Positions 27,205 through 36,153 of a stretch of DNA of 64,000 nt are shown one piece after another (the stretch's first letter is position 1; the number at the start of each line of letters is the position of its first letter). The notes below the pieces were generated by a model, which saw only the letters and a program-made list of their open reading frames with translations, had not been told where the DNA came from and did not search any database. Source of the DNA: Gemmatimonadaceae bacterium (GTDB lineage: Bacteria > Gemmatimonadota > Gemmatimonadetes > Gemmatimonadales > Gemmatimonadaceae); the NCBI GenBank assembly GCA_030835125.1, contig JAUQWM010000020.1, positions 1 through 64,000 on the forward strand, written 5' to 3'. Both the position numbers and the translations under genes were made by a program.

Positions 27205-29162
27205 TTGTTGATGATCTCCAGCAGCATCTGCGTGGCCCTGGCGTCGTTCTTGCTCGAGACCGCGTTGATGGCCGCGCGGCGCAGGGAAGGATCGGTGCCC
27301 GTCTTGACGATCTGGATCAGCTTGTCGGTCGCGGCGTCCTCCTTCCGCTTGCCCAGCACGCTGATGATCTCGCTGCGGAACCGCTGCTGCGTCGCGCCGT
27401 CGTAGAGGCTGCTCAGGTCCGCGACCGACATCGACTCGCCGATACGCCGCATGGCGGTGGCGCGGATCTCGCTCGGCTGGTTGTCGTCGCGAGCGATCGT
27501 GGCCAGCCACTGGTCCACCTCGGGTCCGCCCACCCGCACGATGGCGGCCAGCGTGCGGGTCTTGAGCGACGTCGTGGTCACCCTGGCGTACAGCGCGCGC
27601 AGCCAGGCGACGTCGTCGGCCGTGGCACGCTCGGAGTCGAACGCGGAGAGGGCGTCGCTGCGCACGCGCTCCGACACGTCGTCACGCTCGACCAGGGAGC
27701 GCACCGAGGTCCGGGCGCGGGCGCTGGGGTGCCTGACGAGGGCACGGACGGCCGCGCGCTGGATGCGCTCGTCGTCGCTGCGGGTGAGTTCCTCCAGGAC
27801 GGCCACGCCTTCCTCGTTCGGCAGGCGGGCGATGACGCCGATGGCCTCGACCTTCACGTCGACGCTCGGGTCGTTGCGGGCGACGCCGGCGAGGATGGTC
27901 ACCGCCTGCGCATCACGACGGTTGCCGACGAGGAACACCGCCGTCCGGCGCAGGGGGATCGCGCACTCGTCCTTGCGGGCGAGGACGCGGGTGATCAACT
28001 CATTGACGTTCCCGGCATCCGACCGGCTCAGCGCGTTCATGGCCTCCGCCTGGACCGCCTGTTCCTCACGGTCGCAGGTCGCGCCCTGCTCGTTGGCCGC
28101 GCGGGCCAGCCAGGCCTTCGCGTCGGCGTCGCCCCGCGCCGCGAGCACGCCGCGGATGCGTGTTGCCAGCGTGGCCGATTCCGCCTTGGTGCGCGGATTC
28201 GGGTACTTCGCGGCCTGGGCGTCGAGAGCGGCCAGCGCCTCACGCAGCTCGTTGGTGCCCCCGATGCGATACAGAGCGAAGGCCTGATAGTAGGCGGCCT
28301 CCGGCGCGTACGTCGAGTTCGGGTACCGCGTCGAGAGGGCACGGAATGCCTGGACGGATTGTCCGTACTCGCCACGATTGAACAACTCGCGCGCCACCTT
28401 CCAGGCGGAATCCGCGACGTCCTGCGGCGCCCATGACGCCGGCGCCGTCGCGCTCAGGCCGCTCCCCCAGCCGGCCGAACGGGCCGCGCTCATGGCCTGC
28501 GCCACTTCTTCGGCGCGCGTGGAGGACAGGGCGTGACTCGCGGCCTGCGCGCTGCGCAGGGCCATGTCGACCTCGCGCGCCATGGCCCGCTCCTGCGCCT
28601 CGATGCTGCGCTGCACCTGCACCATCTCGCGCTCGAACTCGCGCTCCTGCATGGCCGCCGCGCGATTCAACTCACGCTCCATCTGCGCCGCGGCCCGGTC
28701 CTGCGCCGCGAGGGCCCGCGCCAGGTCCGCCTCGACCGATCGCTCGGTGCGCGCGGGACGCCGGGTGGGACCCTGTCCCTGCGGAAAGTCCAGGAACATC
28801 GGCTCCATGGGCATGGATGGCGCGATCGCCGGCAACGGAGACAGCGGTTCGAGCGGCAGCATCGGTGACATCGCCATCGACGGGAACTCGAACGCCAGGG
28901 GGACGAGCGGTTCCATGGGCGCGAACGGCATGTGCGGCGCCAGCGCCGGGAGCGGCGTCAGGGGGACTTCGAGATGCAGTCCCGCGATCGTCGGCAGCTC
29001 GAATTCATGCAGCCACTGTCCGGGGCGAACGGCCGCCGGCCTGGGCGCCGGAGCGGTCGCCGCCGTGGGCGACGGAGGAGCGGGCGGCGTGCGGGGGGCC
29101 TGCTGCGCATCGACCAGCAGCGCGTTGGTCGCGAGCGCGGCGATGGTCCACGTGATCTTCAT
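27201..29162 (-). CDS. Exported multi-domain protein: Pro/Met-rich region, coiled coil, TPR and HEAT repeats
   Basis: 653 residues from ATG 29162, chosen for the GGAG 9 nt upstream and the signal peptide that follows; ATG 29177 is possible. Order: signal peptide; Ala/Pro-rich linker; a roughly 70-residue segment of Pro, Met, Leu and Phe in PMEPLxPL-like steps (about 65-135); a coiled coil (about 140-215, RALAAQDRAAAQMERELNRAA); TPR-like repeats (WKVARELFNRGEYGQSVQAFRALSTRYPNSTYAPEAAYYQA, about 255-345); HEAT repeats to the end. It probably organises other envelope proteins under the upstream sigma/anti-sigma pair. Confidence 0.8.
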   Translation of the reverse strand: MKITWTIAALATNALLVDAQQAPRTPPAPPSPTAATAPAPRPAAVRPGQWLHEFELPTIAGLHLEVPLTPLPALAPHMPFAPMEPLVPLAFEFPSMAMSPMLPLEPLSPLPAIAPSMPMEPMFLDFPQGQGPTRRPARTERSVEADLARALAAQDRAAAQMERELNRAAAMQEREFEREMVQVQRSIEAQERAMAREVDMALRSAQAASHALSSTRAEEVAQAMSAARSAGWGSGLSATAPASWAPQDVADSAWKVARELFNRGEYGQSVQAFRALSTRYPNSTYAPEAAYYQAFALYRIGGTNELREALAALDAQAAKYPNPRTKAESATLATRIRGVLAARGDADAKAWLARAANEQGATCDREEQAVQAEAMNALSRSDAGNVNELITRVLARKDECAIPLRRTAVFLVGNRRDAQAVTILAGVARNDPSVDVKVEAIGVIARLPNEEGVAVLEELTRSDDERIQRAAVRALVRHPSARARTSVRSLVERDDVSERVRSDALSAFDSERATADDVAWLRALYARVTTTSLKTRTLAAIVRVGGPEVDQWLATIARDDNQPSEIRATAMRRIGESMSVADLSSLYDGATQQRFRSEIISVLGKRKEDAATDKLIQIVKTGTDPSLRRAAINAVSSKNDARATQMLLEIINK

Positions 29163-29179
29163 GACCTGGGTCTCCATGT

Positions 29180-29794
29180 TCAGTCGCCGGCGGCGAGGCG
29201 CGCGACCGCGGAACGGATCCGCGGTACGACGTCGCGCTCAACGAGGGCGTCCGTGATGAGGTCGATTTCCTGGCGCGTGCGTCCGGACTGGAGCATCGCG
29301 ATCTGCGCGAGGACGAGCTCGAGGTCCTCGAGCAGGTCCTTGAATCGGGCGTCCGACGCGGCCGGGGAATCCAGGAGGAGCCGCGTGCTGGTCAACAATT
29401 CGGTAGCCTGCATCGAGAACCGTTCGCCGGAAGCGACGTTCCCGCCTTCCGGGAGCGCGGTCAGGAGCACGACGGTGCGCCCCAGCAGCTCGGAAGCAAC
29501 GCGATCGTACGCGCCTGACGAGCGCACGGCGGTGTCGCTGACGATGGTGGGAGCGACCGCCACGGCCGGGGACTCGACGGCCCTGGTGAAGCGGCCAAGC
29601 CCGATGCCCATCGCAAGGGCAGCGGCCAGGCCCACCGAGAAGATCCTCCAGGACGGTGTGCGACGTTCCGGCCGCGCTCCGGCGAATGCCTCCCGCTCGA
29701 TCCGGGCCCACATCGCCTGGTAATCGGGCTCGGGTGGCAGCGGCCACGTGCGCCTCGCGTCGTCCAGCAGTTCGTCCAGTCGTTGTTCGTTCAT
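29180..29794 (-). CDS. Putative transmembrane anti-sigma factor
   Basis: 204 residues. A short cytoplasmic N-terminus (MNEQRLDELLDDARRTWPLPPEPDYQAMWARIEREAF) resembles sigma-binding domains. One transmembrane helix lies at about 48-65 (IFSVGLAAALAMGIGLG), followed by a helical periplasmic domain. No zinc-binding HxxxCxxC is present. It overlaps the ECF sigma gene by 4 nt (ATGA) and its stop lies 17 bp before the HEAT-protein start. The anti-sigma role is inferred from position and topology rather than a recognised family. Confidence 0.7.
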   Translation of the reverse strand: MNEQRLDELLDDARRTWPLPPEPDYQAMWARIEREAFAGARPERRTPSWRIFSVGLAAALAMGIGLGRFTRAVESPAVAVAPTIVSDTAVRSSGAYDRVASELLGRTVVLLTALPEGGNVASGERFSMQATELLTSTRLLLDSPAASDARFKDLLEDLELVLAQIAMLQSGRTRQEIDLITDALVERDVVPRIRSAVARLAAGD

Positions 29795-30372
29795 CTGTCC
29801 TGCTCCTTGGCATACGCCGATAACGCTTTCCGCAAGCGGCCGCGTGCGTCGAACAGCCGCGCCTTGCTCGTGCCTTCGGCGATGCCCAGCATCTCGCCGA
29901 TTTCCGCATGGGTGTAGCCTTCGATGTCGTGCAGGATCACCGAAGCCCGGCTCCCCGGCGGGAGGGCCTCGATCGCCGCGCGCAACTTGTCGCGGAGGTC
30001 GGGGTCCACATTGCTTGACGGCGCCGGCAGTTCGTTCGCGACATCCAGGTCGTCCGCGCCCCGCTTCAACCGTCGCTCCTTCCGGAGCCCGTTCAGCGCT
30101 ACGGTCACCGCAATCCTGTGCACCCACGTGGCGAACGCTGACTCGCCACGGAACGTCGACAGCTTGTCGAAGACCCGGATGAACGTGTCCTGCACGAGAT
30201 CCTGGGCCATCTCCTCGTCACCGCACAGCCGGAAGACCAGGCGGTGCACACGTCGCGAATGCGCGTCGTACAGGCTCCGGGCGGCGTCCCGGTCACCCCG
30301 CTGGGCGCGGGCGATCAGGAAACGCTCGTCAGGAACAGTCGAGGCCTCGGCTGCAAGTGCGGCGTGTGTCAT
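29791..30372 (-). CDS. ECF sigma factor controlling the HEAT-repeat operon
   Basis: 193 residues from ATG 30372. Region 2: LYDAHSRRVHRLVFRLCGDEEMAQDLVQDTFIRVFDKLSTFRGESAFATWVHRIA. Region 4: IEALPPGSRASVILHDIEGYTHAEIGEMLGIAEGTSKARLFDARGRLRKAL, the RpoE-like arrangement. No Shine-Dalgarno is visible. An alternative TTG start at 30465 would place the inverted repeat at 30385-30405 inside the gene. It is the first cistron of an operon with an anti-sigma and two HEAT-repeat proteins, presumably self-regulated. Confidence 0.88.
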   Translation of the reverse strand: MTHAALAAEASTVPDERFLIARAQRGDRDAARSLYDAHSRRVHRLVFRLCGDEEMAQDLVQDTFIRVFDKLSTFRGESAFATWVHRIAVTVALNGLRKERRLKRGADDLDVANELPAPSSNVDPDLRDKLRAAIEALPPGSRASVILHDIEGYTHAEIGEMLGIAEGTSKARLFDARGRLRKALSAYAKEQDR

Positions 30373-30384
30373 CAGTTCGGTAAC

Positions 30385-30405
30385 TTCGACACGACCTGTG
30401 TCGAA
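30385..30405. promoter_or_regulatory. Perfect inverted repeat upstream of the ECF sigma gene
   Basis: Arms TTCGACAC and GTGTCGAA with spacer GACCT. It lies 13 bp before the ATG at 30372 and about 110 bp from the divergent DsbA-like gene. It could be a dimeric-regulator operator or an mRNA hairpin over the ribosome-binding region. Confidence 0.55.
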
Positions 30406-30515
30406 AGCGTTGGGGGCACGACAGGCCGATGCGGCCGCGACTTCACGGAAGCGTGGATAACCCACGATACGGCAACTGATTAGGTTTCAACCCGGACCGC
30501 CATGACCTCGATTCG

Positions 30516-31130
30516 ATGATCCGTCTTCTCTCCACGCCGATCCTGGTGCTCGCGCTCCTCGGGGCGTCCCCCGCGGGCGCGCAGCTCAGCCGCGGGGGGA
30601 TTTCCCTGGCCGGGGTCGGCCATGACGCCGGGGGCGCGACGGCGCGGGTGTTCGTCGTCGAGTTCGCCGACTTCGGCTGCTCCTACTGCGCGAAGTTCGC
30701 CAGCGAGACCCTGACGAAGATCGACTCCGTCTACATCCAGAAGGGGACGGTGCGCTGGAAGATGGTGCCGTTCGTGACCGGCATGTTCCGCAACTCGCGG
30801 GAGGTGGCCGAGGCCGCGGAGTGCGCGGGCGAGCAGGGGGCGTTCTGGAAGATGCACGACCTGCTGTACGCGAAGCGCAAGGAGTGGATGGCGTCGAAGG
30901 ACATCCGCGCGCTCATCGCTCGTTATGCGACCCAGCTCAGGCTGGACGGCGCGGCGTTCGGCCGCTGCGCGCTGAACCCGCAGATCCGGGCGCGCATCCA
31001 GCGCCATGACGCGATCGCGCAGCAGCTCGCGATTCGCGGGACGCCCACGTTCTACGTGAACGGGCGGGTGATCCCCGGCGCGATCCCCTGGGAGCTGTTC
31101 GCCCAGGTGATCGACGACGCGTCGAAGTAA
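30516..31130 (+). CDS. Periplasmic DsbA-family thiol-disulfide oxidoreductase
   Basis: 204 residues. Signal peptide to about residue 22 (PAGA). Thioredoxin-4-type domain with the active site in FADFGCSYCAKF (Cys55 and Cys58) and cis-proline loop IRGTPTFYVNG near the end. It would introduce or isomerise disulfides in exported proteins. No DsbB/VKOR partner is visible next to it. Divergent from the sigma operon; convergent with the response regulator, 9 bp apart. Confidence 0.88.
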   Translation: MIRLLSTPILVLALLGASPAGAQLSRGGISLAGVGHDAGGATARVFVVEFADFGCSYCAKFASETLTKIDSVYIQKGTVRWKMVPFVTGMFRNSREVAEAAECAGEQGAFWKMHDLLYAKRKEWMASKDIRALIARYATQLRLDGAAFGRCALNPQIRARIQRHDAIAQQLAIRGTPTFYVNGRVIPGAIPWELFAQVIDDASK

Positions 31131-31139
31131 CGGCTCGCG

Positions 31140-31970
31140 TCAGCCGCGCTCCATGCGGAGCGCCTTCTGCAACGCCTCCCAGCGCGCCCGGGCCACGCGC
31201 AGCCTCACGCCCGTGGTGAGGACGACCGTGCCGGCGCCATCGGCGTCGCGGTGCAGTTCGCGGATCCGTGCCAGGTTCACGATCAGCGACCGGTGGATGC
31301 GGACGAAGTCGCCGCGACGCAGCAGCCGCTCGAGCACGTGCATGCGCTGGGTGATGACCCAGGCCCTGCCGTCGCAGTGGATGCGGGCGTGGTCTCCCGA
31401 GGCCTCGACCCAGTCGATCGACCCCACGTCCACCACGATCACCTTGCCGCCGGCGCGCACGCCGATGCGGGTCGGGAAGCTCTCGCTCTCGCCGTCCCCG
31501 GCGCCCGTCAGCTCCACGGTGGACTCCGGCGCGCCCCGACGATCGTCGGCCATGCTCTCCAGCGTCCGGCGCAGCGTGAGCGCATCGAGGGCACGCAGCC
31601 GGTCGAGCGCGCGATCGACCGCGGCGGCGAAGCGCGGACGGCCGAACGGCTTCAGCAGGTAGTCGAGGGCGTGCACCTCGAACGCGCGGATCGCGTGCCG
31701 GTCGTGCGCCGTGACGAAGACGATGCCCGGCGGCACGTCGGGGCCCAGCCGCTCCAGCACGGTGAACCCATCCTCGTCAGGCATCTCGATGTCGAGGAAG
31801 ACGAGGTCGGGCTTCAGCCGCCGGATCTCCTCCACCGCCTGACGGCCATTCGCCGCCTCGCCAACCAGCCGCACCGACGCGTGCTCGGCCAGCAGCGCCC
31901 GAACCGCGTCCCGCGCCACGGGTTCATCGTCCACGATCACCGCGCGCACGGAACCCGCCTCGCTCGTCAT
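31140..31970 (-). CDS. LytTR-type response regulator
   Basis: 276 residues. Receiver domain with DDE (14-16), phospho-acceptor Asp60 in LVFLDIEMPDEDG and LLKPFG. LytTR domain at about 160-270 (IDWVEASGDHARIHC, RMHVLERLLRRGDFVRIHRSLIVNLARIREL). Its start overlaps the kinase stop by 4 nt. It is a paralogue of the regulator at 18983-19780, with a longer linker containing Gly/Ser/Glu. Confidence 0.9.
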   Translation of the reverse strand: MTSEAGSVRAVIVDDEPVARDAVRALLAEHASVRLVGEAANGRQAVEEIRRLKPDLVFLDIEMPDEDGFTVLERLGPDVPPGIVFVTAHDRHAIRAFEVHALDYLLKPFGRPRFAAAVDRALDRLRALDALTLRRTLESMADDRRGAPESTVELTGAGDGESESFPTRIGVRAGGKVIVVDVGSIDWVEASGDHARIHCDGRAWVITQRMHVLERLLRRGDFVRIHRSLIVNLARIRELHRDADGAGTVVLTTGVRLRVARARWEALQKALRMERG

Positions 31971-33085
31971 GTTCCACTCCGCCGCGGGACGAGGACGGTC
32001 ACCACGGTTCCTCCCGCCGGGTCACGCCGGACATCGAGGCGGCCCGCGTCCCCGTACAGTTCCGCCAGCCGCTCGCGCGTGTTCCGCAGTCCCGTGCCCT
32101 TCCCGTTCATGGTGGCGGCATCGAAACCCGAACCGTCGTCGCGCACGACAAGCGAAAGCGTTCCGCTGTCCACCACGGCCCGCACGTCGATGCGACCCGC
32201 CGTGGAGGCGCGCGACACCCCGTGGCGCACCGCGTTCTCGACCAGCGGCTGGAGGATGAGTGGCGGGACCAGCGTCTCGAGCGCCTCGTCCGAGGCGTCG
32301 ATCGAGCAGCGCAGGCGATCCGGGAAACGCGCCGCCTCGATGGCGAGGTACTCGCGCACCATGTCGAGTTCATCGGCCAGGGGAATCTCGGCCTCGCTGG
32401 TCGAGTCCTGCACCCGGTGGAACAGGCTGCCGAGCCGGTCGAGCATCTCATCGGCGCTGTCGGCGCGACCCGATCGCCAGAGCTGCCCGATGGTGTGCAT
32501 GGTGTTGAACAGGAAGTGCGGCCGGATCTGCGCGTTGAGCGCCTGCAGCCGCGCGCGCGTGACCTGTCCCTCCAGGCGCGCCAGGTGCAGTTCGCGCGCA
32601 CGGGCGCGCCGGTAGAACATCAACCCCTGGGTCACCGCGAGGATGGCCGCATAGATGAGCAGCGCGATGTGCAACCGCAGGGTCATCCACAGCGCCCCCT
32701 GCCGCACCAGCACGCCCACCCCGAGGAACTGGCCACTACTGGCCCAGTAGCCAAGCACGACCAGCGCATTGCTGACGAAGGCGAGGGCGACGGCGGCGAC
32801 GAGGTGTACCGGCACGTGCCGCCGCCACGCCCCACCGATGAGCGGGAACCGCGCGGCCAGTACGATCGCCGCCAGGGTCGCCGGGATCCACGCCAGGGTC
32901 TGCGTGAACGCGCCCCGAAGCGCCGCGCCTAACGCAACCGGGTCGCCCCCCCGCAGCGTCGCGTCGAGCGACGCCTGCCCGGCCAGGACGAGCCCCGCCG
33001 CGACCCAGATCGCGCACACGACGAGGACGACCCGCCCGGTGAGGGGAGGCCGATCCACTGCCACCTCGCCCGTCGGCTGCGCCAT
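31967..33085 (-). CDS. LytS/YpdA-type sensor histidine kinase
   Basis: 372 residues from ATG 33085; a TTG codon one position upstream is not needed. About four membrane helices (20-38, 62-80, 92-114, 138-158) precede the kinase core with His190 in AQIRPHFLFNTMHTI, LVENAVRHGVSR, DDGSGFD and GTGLRNTRERLAELYG. The first gene of the second LytS/LytTR pair in the window. The trigger and targets are not visible; the DUF5916 outer-membrane gene lies upstream on the same strand and could be co-transcribed. Confidence 0.88.
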   Translation of the reverse strand: MAQPTGEVAVDRPPLTGRVVLVVCAIWVAAGLVLAGQASLDATLRGGDPVALGAALRGAFTQTLAWIPATLAAIVLAARFPLIGGAWRRHVPVHLVAAVALAFVSNALVVLGYWASSGQFLGVGVLVRQGALWMTLRLHIALLIYAAILAVTQGLMFYRRARARELHLARLEGQVTRARLQALNAQIRPHFLFNTMHTIGQLWRSGRADSADEMLDRLGSLFHRVQDSTSEAEIPLADELDMVREYLAIEAARFPDRLRCSIDASDEALETLVPPLILQPLVENAVRHGVSRASTAGRIDVRAVVDSGTLSLVVRDDGSGFDAATMNGKGTGLRNTRERLAELYGDAGRLDVRRDPAGGTVVTVLVPRRSGT

Positions 33086-33120
33086 CAATCAGTCCTGTGG
33101 CCCCTGGCCTGTACCGTGTG

Positions 33121-33141
33121 ACCTCCGACCTCCGACCTCGG
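33121..33141. repeat. Heptanucleotide array, unit ACCTCCG x3
   Basis: Two exact ACCTCCG units and one ACCTCGG, ending 6 bp before the stop codon of the gene at 33148. Fainter units continue in the same 7-bp phase back to about 33094 (CCTGTGG, CCCCTGG). The unit is a rotation of the CTCCGAC repeat at 25893-25920. Confidence 0.75.
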
Positions 33142-33147
33142 AGCCTC

Positions 33148-35346
33148 CTATAGCCCGATCGTCCTCGAGAACTTGAGGATGAACGCCCTGGAAAGCGACA
33201 ACGGCATGGGAGCCATCGCCGGATCCTGCGTCCGGTCCGCATCGAGGCCTTCATTATATACCAGCCACAGGTCGGTGCCCTCGGAGAATGCGTACCGCAG
33301 CCGCACGTTGAGGTCGAGGCGCTCCGTCGTGGAGTTGTACTGCACGAAAGCGCTGGCGGAGGCGCTGGCGTCCTTCGCTGCACGCACCCGCAGCCGGCCC
33401 ACCTGGACGGTCGCCGCCTGGTCGCGCGACGCGAAGCGCAGGCGGCTCAGTTGGTATTCGCCGCCCAGCTCGAGGTACGGCGACACGTTCCAGGTTGGGC
33501 TGGCGATCACCTGCATCCGGGTGCCGTCGAAGTAGCTGCCGGCCCGCATGTCCACATCCGTGCGCAGCTTCGAGCCCGACGGCATGCTGAAGACCACCTG
33601 GAGGTCGGCGAAGTCGTAGGCCCCGACGGGAACGTCGATCACCCCGGCGATCCTGAAGGCTTCGGCGACATTCTCGTGGAACCATTTCGGCTCCACCCAG
33701 CCACCACCACCAGCCTTGGTGTCCCATTGCACCCAGGCCGCGTACTGTCCGGACTCGAGCGCGCCGTCGCTGTTCCGGAACGTGGAGAAGGCGAGCGCGC
33801 CCGGGTAGACGCGACGCAAGACCGGGTGCGCATCGGTGAAGATGAAGTAGTTGCCGACGATGTTCGCCGAGGTGAAGTCGCGCCGGGGGAGAAAGCCGAG
33901 CGCGGGCTGGAAGTCGGCGCCGGAGCGGGTCGCATTCAACTGGTACTGGAGTCCGCGGCCCGTGCGCCGCTCCCAGCGCACGAAGTACTGGCTCCGGTCC
34001 ACGATGCCGAGCGTGTCGGTGTCGTCAAAGGACGACATCCACTTGAGGGTGAGGTAGTCGTCACCGCGCACCCGGAACGATCCGTCAGCCCCGACGCCGA
34101 CGTTCTGCGAGCCCGCCCCGGCGAGCGACGTGAGCATGAAGCCGGCGGTGGAGTGGCGGTTGAAGACCGGCCGCCGGAGGCGGAGTACCCCGAAGTTCTC
34201 GCTCGGGGAAACGCCCTGGTCGTCGGTCTGCATCTCGAGGAGGCCAACGTCCCAGGCGCCGGCGCGCCCGACCAGCCGGGCGCCGGCCAGTATTGGCACG
34301 GGCGTGAAGTCGGAGGCCAGCCCGATGCGCCGGGAGTGGAACAGCCGCGTGCCCCCGCCGCCGACGAAATCGAACAGGCCGCTGTTCTCCTGGAAGAAAC
34401 GGCGGCGCTCGGGATAGAAGAGCGGGAATCGATCGAGGTTTACCTGCTGGTCGTCGGCCTCGACCTGCGCGAAGTCGGTGTTGACGGTGAGGTCGAGCGT
34501 CATCCGGCTCGAGAGCGGGTAGCGCACGTCGAGCCCCACCTCGTTCTCGCTGCCGCGGTCGGTGCTGAACCCCGGCGGCGTGGGGCGCACGACCTGGTTC
34601 CTCGACGTCAGGACGTACGGAGTGATGTACAACGGCCTCCGGGTCTGGACGTCGCGCAGTTCGACGTCGCGCGCCACCGACGGGCGCCGGAACTCGAACC
34701 TGGGATCGATCTCCGGAAAGGTGACGCGCTCACCGGTTCGCGAGACGAGGCGGGTGACGGTGAGCCCCATCGTCGCCCGGCCATCGTCGCCGACCCGGAA
34801 TCCGAGGCTCGAGAAAGGGATCCGCACCTCGGTGAACCACCCGGTAGCCGTCACGGTGGAACGCGCGGTCCAGAACGTGTCCCAGCTGTCGTTCAGCGTC
34901 GCGCCGTCGTCGGACACCAGCACGTCAAACCGGATCCCGCCCGGCGTGGTGCCGAACCACTTCGCGTTCTGGTTGTCATTGAACGCATCGATGTAGATCG
35001 CGAACGCATCGTCCCCGTTCCAGCGATCGCGATACAGCGAGTTGATGCGGATGCCGGACGGGGTCTCGTCGTAGAACCAGCCGGCGGCATAGAAGTGCTC
35101 GTTGTCATAGGCCACCTTGATGACACTGCGCTGGGACGCCGAGCCACGGAACACCGGCGCGTACATGGTGAGCGGCAACGGCTCGACGCCTTCCCAGGCA
35201 ACCTCGTTCGGGTTGCCGTCGAGTACGATCGGCGCGGTCAGGCGGGGCAACTCGAATCGCGCCGCGTCCTGTCCCTGCGCAGCGGCGCTCGCCACGCCGA
35301 GCGTCACCACGGCCGTCATCCATTGCATGTGCGTCCAGCCCAGCAT
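33148..35346 (-). CDS. DUF5916 outer-membrane barrel with CBM9-like N-terminal domain
   Basis: 732 residues from ATG 35346 (CCGGAGTGGAG upstream); the frame stays open upstream without a credible start. A signal peptide covers about 1-28. A CBM9-like sugar-binding sandwich follows (PIVLDGNPNEVAWEGVEPL, YDNEHFYAAGWFYDE, DDAFAIYIDAFNDNQNA, about 35-220). The DUF5916 beta-barrel part contains VNTDFAQVEADDQQVNLDRFPLFYPERRRFFQENSGLFDF, the family hallmark, and ends in many amphipathic strands. Probably an outer-membrane protein for glycan-derived ligands; transport is inferred. Confidence 0.88.
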   Translation of the reverse strand: MLGWTHMQWMTAVVTLGVASAAAQGQDAARFELPRLTAPIVLDGNPNEVAWEGVEPLPLTMYAPVFRGSASQRSVIKVAYDNEHFYAAGWFYDETPSGIRINSLYRDRWNGDDAFAIYIDAFNDNQNAKWFGTTPGGIRFDVLVSDDGATLNDSWDTFWTARSTVTATGWFTEVRIPFSSLGFRVGDDGRATMGLTVTRLVSRTGERVTFPEIDPRFEFRRPSVARDVELRDVQTRRPLYITPYVLTSRNQVVRPTPPGFSTDRGSENEVGLDVRYPLSSRMTLDLTVNTDFAQVEADDQQVNLDRFPLFYPERRRFFQENSGLFDFVGGGGTRLFHSRRIGLASDFTPVPILAGARLVGRAGAWDVGLLEMQTDDQGVSPSENFGVLRLRRPVFNRHSTAGFMLTSLAGAGSQNVGVGADGSFRVRGDDYLTLKWMSSFDDTDTLGIVDRSQYFVRWERRTGRGLQYQLNATRSGADFQPALGFLPRRDFTSANIVGNYFIFTDAHPVLRRVYPGALAFSTFRNSDGALESGQYAAWVQWDTKAGGGGWVEPKWFHENVAEAFRIAGVIDVPVGAYDFADLQVVFSMPSGSKLRTDVDMRAGSYFDGTRMQVIASPTWNVSPYLELGGEYQLSRLRFASRDQAATVQVGRLRVRAAKDASASASAFVQYNSTTERLDLNVRLRYAFSEGTDLWLVYNEGLDADRTQDPAMAPMPLSLSRAFILKFSRTIGL

Positions 35347-35638
35347 CTCCACTCCGGGTTCGGGATGCTGGAATGAACCGGCGGTGGCGGGCGATCGCGC
35401 CGGCTTGACGATGAACGGACGATCCGGCCCGACGAATGACAGTGGGTCAGGGGCAAGCCGGAAACCACGCGGACATCCCGACGACAGCGGATCCGGGCGG
35501 ACCGCCACAGGTCTACCGGGTGTTGGTCGGCTGGCGTGTCTGGATGCTGGAGGGACAGCGAGTGCGTCCGGTGGTCACACACCGCGTGGACGGCACTCGG
35601 CTCGCTATCTTGAGAAGGCAACACCGTTGAGGACTGCA

Positions 35639-36151
35639 ATGGACAGGAAACCCGGTAGCGTGAAGACGGGCTGGCAGCGCACCGTGTGCCTCGCGCTGGT
35701 CGCGACCATGTCGTCACTCGTGACGGTCGCCTGTCGCGACTCCACGAAGGCGCTCGAGCCGCTCGGCAGCTGGTCCGCAGCGGGCAGCTGGGAAGGCCGC
35801 GTTGTCATCACCGATGACCAGTCTCGCTACCCGGCCGATGCCGTCACGATCGTGTCCGCCACGATCGACGGTGACACGCTCAACCTGACGGTGTCCTACG
35901 GCGGCGGGTGCAGCGACCACGCCTTCGGCATGCTGGCCGGCACGGCGTGGATGGAATCGTATCCGGTGCAGATCGGGATGCGGCTCGCGCACGATGCGCA
36001 CGGGGACGCGTGCGACGCGCTGCTGACCCGAACCCTCCGCTTCGACCTCACGCCACTGAAGACCGCTTACGCGGCGTCGTACCACTCGGCGACTGGCATC
36101 ATGACGCTGCGCATCACAGGCTCGTCCCTGTCGCCCACCTATTCATTCTGA
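35639..36151 (+). CDS. Lipoprotein of unknown function
   Basis: 170 residues. Signal peptide with a Cys at about 32 (VTVAC). Mature beta-rich domain GSWEGRVVITDD, TIDGDTLNLTVSYGGGCSDHAFGMLAG, HDAHGDACDALLTRTLRFDLTPL. Two cysteines in GGCSDH and DACDA probably form a disulfide. It resembles small hypothetical lipoproteins of this phylum; no function is known. It lies 2 bp upstream of a second small lipoprotein gene, so the two are co-transcribed. Confidence 0.65.
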   Translation: MDRKPGSVKTGWQRTVCLALVATMSSLVTVACRDSTKALEPLGSWSAAGSWEGRVVITDDQSRYPADAVTIVSATIDGDTLNLTVSYGGGCSDHAFGMLAGTAWMESYPVQIGMRLAHDAHGDACDALLTRTLRFDLTPLKTAYAASYHSATGIMTLRITGSSLSPTYSF

Positions 36152-36153
36152 GG

